Shown here: positions 51,101-58,269 of the stretch, in pieces
Layout of the letters: each line of letters opens with the position of its first letter
Position numbering within the stretch: the first letter of the stretch is position 1
Made by a program: the position numbers and the translations under genes
From: J038 sp034437535
GTDB lineage: Bacteria > Chloroflexota > Anaerolineae > Aggregatilineales > Phototrophicaceae
Assembly: GCA_034437535.1 (NCBI GenBank)
Contig: DAOTTZ010000046.1
Span: 1-64,000, forward strand
Direction: 5' to 3'
Length of the DNA stretch: 64,000 nucleotides
Notes under the pieces: model-generated
Told to the model about the DNA's origin: nothing
The model's database searches: none
What the model saw: only the letters and a program-made list of their open reading frames with translations

Positions 51101-52416
51101 CCGGTCGCCTGCCCAGAACAGGCGCGGTGCTGGGCGAAAGTGTGACCCCGGTTCGTGGGGAACCTCTGCCCATCCACCTGACGGATGCCGACCGTCTGCG
51201 CCATGCCTATGTAGTCGGGCGGACGGGCACAGGTAAATCTACCCTGTTGCAAAATATGACCCTGCAAGACATCGAGGCCGGGCGCGGGGTCGGCATCATC
51301 GACCCGCACGGCGACCTGGTGGAAAATCTGCTGTCGCGCATCCCGGCCCACCGCCGGCATGATGTCATTCTATTCGACCCATCAGATGTGGATAAACCCA
51401 TCGGGTTGAACATTCTGGATGTGCAAGGGGCCTACGCGCAGAGTGTGGTCATCTCAGATTTCATCGGCCTGCTGTACACGCTGTTTGATCCTAATCGCAT
51501 CGGCATGATCGGCCCGCGCTTTGAAAATGCTGTGCGGAATTCTATGTTGACCGCGATGGAGATCCAGGGGAGTACATTCGTGGAGGTCGTGCGGATCATG
51601 ACCGACAAGAAGTTCCGCGAAGAATGCCTGAAGATCATCACCGATCCGGTCGTCAAGAGTTACTGGACGGATGTCGCGTCGGATATGGCGCGGTTGGGTA
51701 ACGGCGATATGCTCGATTATGTGACGAGTAAGTTTGGGCGGTTCATCAACGACCGGTTGATGCGAAATATCATCGGCCAGAGCCGAAATTCGCTCAACCT
51801 CCAACAGATCATGAACGACGGCAAAATCTTGCTGGTGAACCTGGCAAAGGGCAAAATCGGCCCGGAGAGCAGTCACTTCCTGGGGTTGATCTTGATGCCG
51901 CAGATCTTTGTCGCCGCCCTCAGCCGGGCACGCCTGCGGGAAGATGACCGGCGGTTGTTCTGCTTGTATGTGGATGAATTCCATAACTTCACCACGCCGG
52001 CCTTCAGCACCATGCTGGCCGAAGCCCGTAAGTACGGTGTTGCGCTGACGGTCGCCAACCAGTTCATCAGCCAGTTGACGCCGAGCATCCGAGAGGCGGT
52101 CTTCGGCAATGTGGGGACGTTGCTCTCGTTCCGGGTCGGCATCAAAGATGCGCAATTCCTGGCGCAAGAGTTCTACCCAACCTATGACGAGAACGACCTG
52201 ATTAACCTGCCGAACTTCTACATGCTGGCGAAGTTGCTGGTCAACGGGGATGCGGTCTCACCGTTCCCGGTGCGCACATTACCGGATAACCGTAGACCGG
52301 ATTATGACGGGGCAGAGGTCATCCGGTCGCATTCGCAGACCCGTTACGGGCGTGATGAGCGCGTCGTCAACCTGGAGATCCGCCAGCGGTACGAGAACCC
52401 ACCCCGGCGGCGGTAA
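48109..52416 (+). CDS. TPR-containing VirD4/TraG-like P-loop ATPase
   Basis: 1435 residues, one of the longest genes here. Residues 1-650 are almost wholly helical with TPR-like repeats (ALESLNELIETDPNDA, AEAHYRTIQQAEPSA, ADRLLAAGNVDEAERIAERLLLIAPD). About 690-950 is a mixed alpha/beta region (VAKRIPSIQQQTAEFLIGLH), like the N-terminal part of HerA/VirB4 ATPases. The ATPase domain has Walker A GRTGTGKST at about 1038, Walker B CLYVDEFHNF at about 1287 (Asp-Glu pair), and a conserved Gln-containing ANQFISQLTP. GVGIIDPHGDLVENLL and NLAKGKIG match the TraG/VirD4 coupling-protein family. No pilus, relaxase or T4SS gene is nearby. I infer a DNA or protein pump, or a filament-forming motor, recruited through its TPR part. 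Confidence 0.8.
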   Translation: MTTVLDTVRNLMEAGEDAAALESLNELIETDPNDASHTLRLALIADKVTTNADYARYAADTLKYFGDDMPNQAQAPYERIVEAVNQQLDKIERDLDGDATPKSIYETCQTLEPLAPHFLRLLLYRARAIIKLNEQSRSSLFNRFSNRNRDQNNSDDNPPVRQALDDLETLVDLVGDGHPLYNQAAAYLPDVYRKMSRLFSALTWFARAEQAGHDLHQDWQATAKDALKRILEVLDKDLETKDRSVFDKIGPIESLPEVQARLADLALINGELQTAEAHYRTIQQAEPSAIFSRELLIGIESVGFEIGTRVTSPSSFGRRFGSPFGNPFQRKDEKEDDAEPEIRRPVDKYGFPRGNLRLYALAGLIEIADQRGDSTTVRDLIYTMLDDRQIPAAQNDRLLMRLDSLESDVETQRLEAVRAELAEAVKAGAWDEAHDVALTLVNLSGAEPGDFVWLAACMARRSRPAEAIAQVLSRVPPSAISALPKAEARRLLDALTESGYWDVADRYVEPLQTAKKWWADYQARRADYLSAELKTARDRLAAGNVDEAERIAERLLLIAPDFAPATLVLARVMIARRHWSTARTLLTPLEGQPALQENVQRLLTEVDVAEGHLNRAQERLKSLDEAATATALARRMAHMPHIAVRPAESTVSPDTLGRRPADDLWNAFFAVRLSGVHVAKRIPSIQQQTAEFLIGLHRVDQYLAQPHFVWRYIGREGRLTIALICRVEAHTESAATTTAQSIWRILRQLLPLQEARIYTYEPVIHPDELAYLLEPLPVQAAAQVVRDEPATAALGDDFYRVSSFGVYAGPMHRMLRMIAEHPGGAVVETYFHPTDVYPWERRAIEDMLSDSGDEPDFRRMRGQVMVQLEKSAGYQSAAKVYQELTGSLQTLPFIVQTRITAPNAIDPALPEMVGLELFGASSYRVQTAYTTTDVDAARQNLTAISGERWGYTAAPNGLERWRYLLTPMEALTAARLPTPGPDGLPGVSTLKVRVAPLPGRLPRTGAVLGESVTPVRGEPLPIHLTDADRLRHAYVVGRTGTGKSTLLQNMTLQDIEAGRGVGIIDPHGDLVENLLSRIPAHRRHDVILFDPSDVDKPIGLNILDVQGAYAQSVVISDFIGLLYTLFDPNRIGMIGPRFENAVRNSMLTAMEIQGSTFVEVVRIMTDKKFREECLKIITDPVVKSYWTDVASDMARLGNGDMLDYVTSKFGRFINDRLMRNIIGQSRNSLNLQQIMNDGKILLVNLAKGKIGPESSHFLGLILMPQIFVAALSRARLREDDRRLFCLYVDEFHNFTTPAFSTMLAEARKYGVALTVANQFISQLTPSIREAVFGNVGTLLSFRVGIKDAQFLAQEFYPTYDENDLINLPNFYMLAKLLVNGDAVSPFPVRTLPDNRRPDYDGAEVIRSHSQTRYGRDERVVNLEIRQRYENPPRRR

Positions 52417-52956
52417 TCAAGCCGGGGGTAAGACGGCGATAGCTCGCACCGGGGAGCCATCGCCGTTACGGATCTTCAGCGGGAGACCGTAAAATGTAAA
52501 AGCAATCGTTGATGGCAGTTGATCCAGGTTGACTAAACCGGTATAGGTGAGGATATTCGCGCCAAGCAAGGCACGTTCGGTCTCGACGCTCATCGTCGCA
52601 GAATCACCCAGGCCGACGAATGGGACTCGTGCCGCTTGTAGCGCAGGCAGATGCGCGGTTGTTAGATCACCAGCGCGGAACAAGACGCCGTGTGAATTGG
52701 GGAATTCTTCCCCTACAACACGAACGACGGCTGGCCCGCAGAAGCGGCTCAACGGTAAGTCGTCCAGCGTCGGCCCATCCGGGTGCATATGGGCGATGGC
52801 ATCGACGTGGGTGCCAGTGTGCGATCCCATCCGCAAATCCCGCAGAAGCCAGCCTTCGCGCTCGTAAGTGTGGGCGACCTGAACCCGCACCGCCGGGTCA
52901 CCAGGGTAGACTGGCATCCCGTCTTCAATCGGTTGGCTCAGGTCGATGATCGGCAT
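52417..52956 (-). CDS. Cyclase-family hydrolase (kynurenine formamidase-like)
   Basis: 179 residues. The metal-binding H-x-G-T-H-x-D-x3-H motif is intact in MGSHTGTHVDAIAHMH (about 42-57). The opening is IDLSQPIEDGMPVYPGDP, and GPAVVRV lies in the core sheet. The family hydrolyses N-formyl or cyclic amides with a zinc ion; kynurenine formamidase is a member. At 179 residues it is slightly short of the usual 200-210, without a visible break. Its stop abuts the stop of the TPR-ATPase gene on the opposite strand with no gap. It follows the HEAT-repeat gene by six bases and is probably co-transcribed with it. Confidence 0.8.
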   Translation of the reverse strand: MPIIDLSQPIEDGMPVYPGDPAVRVQVAHTYEREGWLLRDLRMGSHTGTHVDAIAHMHPDGPTLDDLPLSRFCGPAVVRVVGEEFPNSHGVLFRAGDLTTAHLPALQAARVPFVGLGDSATMSVETERALLGANILTYTGLVNLDQLPSTIAFTFYGLPLKIRNGDGSPVRAIAVLPPA

Positions 52957-52962
52957 TCTGCG

Positions 52963-53595
52963 TTAACCCTGGTCTTTGGCCCAGCTTCGCACCGCAGACC
53001 GCGCTTCGGGCGTGTCGATTTCTGCCAGTGCGCGGAAGGCCGCGATGCGTACATCCGCGTTCTGGTCGGAAAGCGTGGCGGTCAATTCTTCGACTTTACC
53101 TTCGGCATGAACCCGGCCCAGAGCCTCCGCCGCGAACCGGCGCACGCCTTGATCTACGTCGAGCAGGGCGGCAGAAAGGGCGCGGACAACAGCCCGTTGC
53201 TGGTCGCTATCCTGTGCGCCGATCTTGCCAATCGCTTTGGCACTGGCCCGGCGGACGGCCTTATTTTCACTGCGTAAGCCATCAACTAGGCCGGTCACCG
53301 CGCTGGCCGTGCCGATTTGAATCAGTGATTGTGTAGCCGCCGCCCGCGTCCAGATGTCGTCAAATTGCATGGCATCCAGTAGGGCTGGCACAGCATCCGC
53401 GTGGCCGATTTGCCCCAGGGCCTTAACGATCATAAAGCGGGTTCCGGGGTCTACATCGGGTAAGATGCCTGCCATCGTCTGGACGGCGGGGGTGTGGCCT
53501 AGCTCACCCAATTGCGTGATGGCATCGGCGCGGGTGTCCGCATCATTACTTTCAAGATCTTGCATTGCTTTCTGGATGATCTCGTTTTGTGTCAT
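52963..53595 (-). CDS. HEAT-repeat protein
   Basis: 210 residues built of about six HEAT-like repeats of 30 residues, each with D-x-(D/P)-x-x-V/T-R turns and LGELG, LGQIG, IGKIG endings (DADTRADAITQLGELGH, VDPGTRFMIVKALGQIGH, NKAVRRASAKAIGKIGA, DQGVRRFAAEALGRVHA). Such scaffolds bind partner proteins; in bacteria they often resemble phycocyanobilin lyase-like proteins without an enzyme role. The ATG at 53595 is preceded by AAGG; a GTG at 53604 would add three residues. Probably the first gene of an operon with the cyclase-family gene six bases downstream. Confidence 0.82.
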   Translation of the reverse strand: MTQNEIIQKAMQDLESNDADTRADAITQLGELGHTPAVQTMAGILPDVDPGTRFMIVKALGQIGHADAVPALLDAMQFDDIWTRAAATQSLIQIGTASAVTGLVDGLRSENKAVRRASAKAIGKIGAQDSDQQRAVVRALSAALLDVDQGVRRFAAEALGRVHAEGKVEELTATLSDQNADVRIAAFRALAEIDTPEARSAVRSWAKDQG

Positions 53596-53659
53596 GTTGC
53601 ACACCTTTTACATCACAAACCAGCTTATACGATAGCATGAATTCGTAAGAAACACGTAA

Positions 53660-53682
53660 GGCGGCGCAATGTTGCCGCCGCC
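53660..53682 (-). terminator. GC-rich hairpin after the coiled-coil protein gene
   Basis: GGCGGCG (53660-53666) pairs with CGCCGCC (53676-53682). On the minus strand it is followed by TTACGTGTTTCTT, 38 bases past the stop at 53720. Confidence 0.45.
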
Positions 53683-53719
53683 ATTTGATGCCATTATGAT
53701 ACGGGGAGGAGCCGGGTCG

Positions 53720-54265
53720 TTAGCTATTTTCTTCGCGTTGCTTCTGGCGGGCGGCCTTTCTTGCCAGGGCCGCTTCGCGCCGCTTACGCCGGGCTTCCTC
53801 ATCGCCCAACCCTAGCGGATCTGCGTCTTTTTTCTTGGCTTCCGGTGGGGCGGTTGGTGTTTCTTGCTTTTCTTCTACTTTTTCTTCCGCTTCTGGTTCT
53901 ACGGCAGGAGTTTCTACTGCCGCTTGTGCTTCGGCTTCCGCTTTGGCTTCTTCTTGGGCCTTTGCTTCGGCTTTAGCTTTAGCCTCGGCTTCTGCCTTGG
54001 CTTTGGCTTCTTCCGCCGCTTTAGCTTCGGCTTCTTGGGCGGCGCGGGCTTCTGCTTCCTTGGCCGCCTTGCGCTGATTCGCGAATTCTTCCCGCTTGCG
54101 CTCTACGATTTGATTTTGTGTGGCGATCTGTTGGGTAGCGCGTGACGACTCTACACTACGAATAGAAGTGTGCGGGTCGTGCTGTATGCCATACCATAGC
54201 ACTGCCGCGACTACAGCCAGCGTAACGACGATGATGACGATCATAACAATGATTCCAAGATCCAT
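53720..54265 (-). CDS. Membrane-anchored Ala/Glu/Lys-rich coiled-coil protein
   Basis: 181 residues. One membrane segment near the N-terminus (about 4-25, LGIIVMIVIIVVTLAVVAAV) is followed by a basic stretch, then a long coiled coil of Ala, Glu and Lys (about 60-130, EARAAQEAEAKAAEEA). The tail carries KKKDADPLGLGDEEARRKRRE. The strong heptad pattern and low complexity are similar to TolA- or MFP-like linkers that bridge membrane and partners. No enzymatic motif is present. It diverges from the oxidase operon across a 263-base gap. I set the start at ATG 54265, since an earlier start at 54340 would put polar residues in front of the membrane segment. Function unknown. Confidence 0.65.
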   Translation of the reverse strand: MDLGIIVMIVIIVVTLAVVAAVLWYGIQHDPHTSIRSVESSRATQQIATQNQIVERKREEFANQRKAAKEAEARAAQEAEAKAAEEAKAKAEAEAKAKAEAKAQEEAKAEAEAQAAVETPAVEPEAEEKVEEKQETPTAPPEAKKKDADPLGLGDEEARRKRREAALARKAARQKQREENS

Positions 54266-54400
54266 TTTGGAAGCACCCTTTGCGATTTCCAATCGAATAT
54301 AAGACGATTGTACTGAGGTTCGCGGCGCACTGCAATGCAATTCCCCACGAGCTACTAAAAAGTCGGTGACGAGACTCCTAGTGATTGGTCTGCTACTTGC

Positions 54401-54429
54401 TTGTAAAAGTGCTTTAAGTCATGTACAAT
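54401..54429 (+). promoter_or_regulatory. Sigma70-type promoter of the oxidase operon
   Basis: TTGTAA (54401-54406) and TACAAT (54424-54429) at a 17-base spacing lie 100 bases upstream of the coxB ATG (54529). They lie in the AT-rich gap between the coiled-coil gene and the oxidase operon, the only sizable gap near it. Confidence 0.6.
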
Positions 54430-54528
54430 GTCACCAGTTATAGTGCAAAATGTAACAATCCTACACATAGCGTTTGTTTGTGATATTTTTGCAGTCACAC
54501 CTATATTGAGTAATCAGGAAGTTCAAAT

Positions 54529-55785
54529 ATGGATTTGGGCAAAGGAACGAACAATTCCTCGGCGAATTCCGGCGCGTTAATTGGTTTAATCGTCGGGTTG
54601 ACTGTCCTGCTAGCCATTGGTGGATTCTTGATCGCCCAATTGACTCCCTGGCTTTTCCCGGCGCAGGCGTCGGCAGAAGCAGAGTCGATTGATGAGTTGT
54701 TCAAGGTCTTGCTGGGCATTGGCGGGTCGATCTTCTTGTTGGTGCAGGGCGCGCTCCTGTATTCAGTGATTCGCTTCCGCCGGCGGCAGGGCGATAACAC
54801 CGATGGGCCGACTGTTCACGGTAACGTGACGCTCGAACTCGTCTGGACGGCAGTCCCGTCGATCATCGTGTTGGGATTGGTTATTTATAGTTATCAGGTC
54901 TGGGTTGATATTCGTGAACCCAAAGACAATGAAATGATGGTAGAAGTCGATGCCGCCCGGTTCGCGTGGACGTTCTACTACGAAGACCCACGCCTGGAAG
55001 AACTGGCGAACGCCGATGGCGACGCCCCCCGCATCGCCAGCAGTGACCTGCACGTTTATGCCGGTCAGCCGGTGCGTTTGTCGATGAATACGCAGGATGT
55101 CATCCACGCCTTCTGGGTGCCGGAAATGCGCGTCAAGCAGGATGTGCTACCGGGGCGAACCACCGAAATCTTGTTCACCCCGCAACAGGTCGATGGCACA
55201 CCCAGCGAAGATTATCCGCTTCAATATCGGGTGGTCTGTACCGAGCTTTGCGGTAGCGGGCACGGCAATATGTGGGCTAATGTCTTCATCTACGAAGACG
55301 AAGAACAATACAACGCCTGGATCGACACAGAAGTAGATCGCCTGCTCAACCCGCCGGAAGACCCGGTGTTGAACGGGATGCAGATCCTCGCCAGCGGTGT
55401 CTACGGGTGCCAGAGTTGCCACATCCTGGAAGACTCGCGCCAGGGCATCACGATTGATTGGGAAGGCATCACCGGCCCATCGTTAGAAGGCATCGGTGAT
55501 CGCGCATCTGAGCGCGTCCCCGGCCAGACGGCAGAAGAATATCTTTATACCACCATGTATGATACCGATGCCTACCTGGTTCCAGGTTACGAAAACCTGA
55601 TGAACAACTTCCAGTTTGCGGACCCCGATGCGGTGTATTACATGCCGCAAGAGGACGGATTGGCGATCACCGCTTATCTGTGTACGGTCAGTGATGGCCG
55701 CACGCCGGAAGAACTTGAAGAAAATCCGCTCTGCGACTTCGAGAACCTCGAAGCCTTCGCAGAAGTTTTTGAGCCGATGGACTAG
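54529..55785 (+). CDS. coxB: Cytochrome c oxidase subunit II with fused cytochrome c (caa3 type)
   Basis: 418 residues. Two membrane segments (about 15-40 and 60-85) form the subunit II hairpin. The CuA domain (about 130-270) has HAFWVPEM with the first His and the complete CuA loop C-T-E-L-C-G-S-G-H-G-N-M near 235-246. A fused cytochrome c domain (about 280-400) has C-Q-S-C-H near 294-298 and a likely axial Met in YYMPQEDG. The protein takes electrons from a donor cytochrome and passes them to CuA and heme a. The fusion makes this a caa3-type oxidase, as in thermophiles and Chloroflexota. First gene of a six-gene operon, with a sigma70-type promoter upstream. Confidence 0.94.
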   Translation: MDLGKGTNNSSANSGALIGLIVGLTVLLAIGGFLIAQLTPWLFPAQASAEAESIDELFKVLLGIGGSIFLLVQGALLYSVIRFRRRQGDNTDGPTVHGNVTLELVWTAVPSIIVLGLVIYSYQVWVDIREPKDNEMMVEVDAARFAWTFYYEDPRLEELANADGDAPRIASSDLHVYAGQPVRLSMNTQDVIHAFWVPEMRVKQDVLPGRTTEILFTPQQVDGTPSEDYPLQYRVVCTELCGSGHGNMWANVFIYEDEEQYNAWIDTEVDRLLNPPEDPVLNGMQILASGVYGCQSCHILEDSRQGITIDWEGITGPSLEGIGDRASERVPGQTAEEYLYTTMYDTDAYLVPGYENLMNNFQFADPDAVYYMPQEDGLAITAYLCTVSDGRTPEELEENPLCDFENLEAFAEVFEPMD

Positions 55786-55805
55786 AGGAACGAAAGGACA
55801 CCCGT

Positions 55806-57530
55806 ATGGCTACAGCAGCTTATCCAATTGACGGCGCAGAACGTCCAGTCAAGCGACCGGCACTCAGCGAATACTTCCGCTGGAGTGTTGATCACAAAAT
55901 TATCGGCGTACAGTACATCGTAACGACGTTGTTTTTCTTCATCGTCGCCGGTGCGCTGGCAATGCTCATCCGCTGGGAATTGATGACGCCAGAACTTGAC
56001 ATCCTGTCGGACGGCTCAGAATATAATTCGTTGTTCAGTATTCACGGCACTATGATGATCTTCACCTGGATCATTCCATTCTGGGCCGGTCTGGGGAATT
56101 ATCTCGTCCCGCTGATGCTAGGGGCCAAAGACATGGCCTTCCCCTGGTTGAATGCGTTCGCCTTCTGGCTGATCCCCCCGGCGGGCTTCCTGCTCATCCT
56201 GGGTTTCTTCGTCGGCCCGTCAGAAGCTGGCTGGACAAGCTATCCGCCGCTTTCTACCATCTGGAGTCCGGACGGCCAGACGTTATGGGCGATTTCGATC
56301 CACCTGCTTGGTCTGTCTTCGATTTTGGGTGCCATCAACTTTATCGTGACCATCAAAAACATGCGCCCGGCCAGCATGGGCTGGTTCCAGATGCCGCTAT
56401 TTGTATGGTCGATACTAGCAACCAGCATTATCGTAGTGCTGGCGACACCGTTCCTGGCGGGTGCGTTGACCTTGCTTCTGCTCGACCGGGTAGCCGGGAC
56501 GACGTTCTTTGACGCGACGGCTGGCGGTGATGTGTTGATCTGGCAGAATATCTTCTGGTTTTACAGCCACCCGGCGGTGTATATCATGGTGTTGCCGGGC
56601 TTTGGCATTTTGTCCGAAGTGCTGTCAGTTCATGCCCGCAAGCCGATCTTCGGCTACCGCATGATCGCGCTTTCCAGCATGGCGATTGCAATCGTCGGCT
56701 TTACCGTGTGGGCGCATCACATGTTCACCAGCCTGCAACCGGAATTGCGTATTCCGTTCATGATTACCTCGATGATTATCGCGGTGCCGACCGGGATCAA
56801 GATCTTCGGTTGGTTGGGTACCATCTGGGGTGGCAAGTTACGTTTTACCAGCGCGAACTTGTTCTCACTTGGTTTCCTGTCGCTGTTCGTCATCGGTGGC
56901 ATCACCGGCGTGATGCTTGCCGCCGTCCCGGTCAACATCCACATGCACGATACGTATTTCGTGGTGAGCCACTTCCACTTTGTACTTTATGGTGGGTCGG
57001 TCTTCGCGATTTATGCGTCGCTTTATCACTGGTGGCCGAAGATCACCGGGCGGATGCTCAACGAGCGCATGGGCCAGGTACATTTCTGGCTGACATACAT
57101 CGGCTTCCTGGGTACATTTATGCCTCAGCACATCCTGGGCATGCAGGGGATGCCGCGCCGTGTGGCCGTCTACGATCCGCAATTTGCTGATCTCAATGTC
57201 ATCGTCAGCTTGTTCTCGTTCATTCTCGGCATTTCGACGTTCGTCCTGCTGTACAACATGGTCGTCAGCACGGTGAACGGCAAGGTGGCCGGGGCGAACC
57301 CCTGGCGTGCCCTCACGCTGGAATGGCAGACGACCTCCCCGCCGCCGGCGTATAATTTCGTCGGCGAACCGATCCCGTATGAGGATCCTTACGGGTATGG
57401 CACCGAGGCCGCATCCGCCTACCTGGACGCGATGCAGACGCGCTTCGGCCCGCCGCCACCTCCCAGCCAACCGCAACCCGTCCGTCCGGACGATGCACCG
57501 GAGCCAGCACCGGAACCCGCCGGTGATTAA
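55806..57530 (+). CDS. coxA: Cytochrome c oxidase subunit I (A2-type heme-copper oxidase)
   Basis: 574 residues with 12 membrane segments. Heme a ligand His is in SIHGTMMIF, the CuB His pair is in WAHHMFTS, and HDTYFVVSHFHFVLYGG holds the heme a3 and heme a ligands. The Tyr that cross-links to the CuB His lies in YSHPAVYIMVLP. Where A1-type enzymes have HPEVY with the D-channel Glu, this protein has YSHPAVY, the A2-type signature. The K-channel Lys is in VPTGIKIFGW. The Pro-rich tail (about 540-574) is not part of the core. It reduces oxygen to water and pumps protons, in complex with CoxB and subunits III and IV. Confidence 0.95.
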   Translation: MATAAYPIDGAERPVKRPALSEYFRWSVDHKIIGVQYIVTTLFFFIVAGALAMLIRWELMTPELDILSDGSEYNSLFSIHGTMMIFTWIIPFWAGLGNYLVPLMLGAKDMAFPWLNAFAFWLIPPAGFLLILGFFVGPSEAGWTSYPPLSTIWSPDGQTLWAISIHLLGLSSILGAINFIVTIKNMRPASMGWFQMPLFVWSILATSIIVVLATPFLAGALTLLLLDRVAGTTFFDATAGGDVLIWQNIFWFYSHPAVYIMVLPGFGILSEVLSVHARKPIFGYRMIALSSMAIAIVGFTVWAHHMFTSLQPELRIPFMITSMIIAVPTGIKIFGWLGTIWGGKLRFTSANLFSLGFLSLFVIGGITGVMLAAVPVNIHMHDTYFVVSHFHFVLYGGSVFAIYASLYHWWPKITGRMLNERMGQVHFWLTYIGFLGTFMPQHILGMQGMPRRVAVYDPQFADLNVIVSLFSFILGISTFVLLYNMVVSTVNGKVAGANPWRALTLEWQTTSPPPAYNFVGEPIPYEDPYGYGTEAASAYLDAMQTRFGPPPPPSQPQPVRPDDAPEPAPEPAGD

Positions 57531-57565
57531 GGGGCCTGGCCGCAGTTAATTTGATCTATACTTCC

Positions 57566-57591
57566 GGGGCGCAGGTCACAGGCCGCGCCCC
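57566..57591. other. Inverted repeat inside the oxidase operon
   Basis: GGGGCGC (57566-57572) pairs with GCGCCCC (57585-57591), between coxA and the next gene. There is no T tract, so it is more likely an mRNA processing or stability element than a terminator. Confidence 0.35.
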
Positions 57592-57620
57592 GTTCCACGT
57601 TTATAAGGTAAACAAACCAC

Positions 57621-58199
57621 ATGCAGAATCAGAATTTATTGGAAGAAGAACTCTCACGCGAAGAACATCAGGCGTTGCAGAATAAACGTGCTGGCATGTT
57701 TATCTTTCAGGTCAGTTGGATCATGGCATTCGTCGCGCTGATCGTCGTCAACTGGCAGATGCGGTTTAGCCCGGTCTGGAAACCGGAAGGCACCCCGGAG
57801 GCGAATCCACTGATCGGGATCTTCGCCACCTTGACGCTGGTCTTTAGTTCCGTTTTGATCTGGCGCAGTTTGCAGGCCATCCGCAACGATGACATCAAGT
57901 CGTTTCTGGTTCAACTGGCGGGGACGATTGGCCTGGGGGGGGTGTTCATCCTCACCATGTTGGTAGAGTGGTTCGCCCTGCCGGAAGGCACCAACTATGC
58001 GAAAGTCTTCCGCCTGATGACCGGTTTCCATATGTTCCATGCCTTTGTTATCGGGGCCTATCTGGTCTATGTGTGGCAAACCGGGCGGATGGGAGCCTAT
58101 AACCGGCAAAATGCCTGGGCTGTGGAGGCTGGCGCGAAATTATGGTATTTCGTGTTGGTCGCATGGCTGTTATTCTATATCGTGATTTACTGGGTATAA
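57621..58199 (+). CDS. First subunit-III-like protein of the oxidase operon
   Basis: 192 residues with five membrane segments (about 24-44, 65-85, 98-118, 130-152 and 168-190). The last two segments match COX III in spacing and features: GFHMFHAFVIGAYLVYVW, then AVEAGAKLWYFVLVAWLLFY, where canonical subunit III has YWHFVDVVWVFLF. The conserved His and Asp of the real subunit III are replaced (Tyr-Phe-Val-Leu), so it is a diverged relative. The canonical subunit III is encoded three genes on (59478). It may be an assembly or accessory subunit that holds the place of, or binds beside, subunit III. The upstream gap of 90 bases holds an inverted repeat. Confidence 0.7.
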   Translation: MQNQNLLEEELSREEHQALQNKRAGMFIFQVSWIMAFVALIVVNWQMRFSPVWKPEGTPEANPLIGIFATLTLVFSSVLIWRSLQAIRNDDIKSFLVQLAGTIGLGGVFILTMLVEWFALPEGTNYAKVFRLMTGFHMFHAFVIGAYLVYVWQTGRMGAYNRQNAWAVEAGAKLWYFVLVAWLLFYIVIYWV

Positions 58200-58269
58200 T
58201 CTGAGTGTGCAATTTCATTGTGTTCTCGGTATTGTTGCCAAAACATTTTCTTGCAAAGGAGCTAGTTAA

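Noticed and set aside
48109..52416. Conjugative transfer locus
   Set aside because: The VirD4-like ATPase stands alone. No relaxase, VirB-type channel or pilin gene is present within 64 kb.
53761..54145. Hydrophobic plus-strand ORFs rich in Leu, Ala and Phe
   Set aside because: They are the complement of the Ala/Glu/Lys coiled coil (GCT/TTC-type codons) and have no ribosome site.
57566..57591. Terminator inside the oxidase operon
   Set aside because: The stem is GC-rich but lacks a T tract, and the genes after it belong to the same complex.
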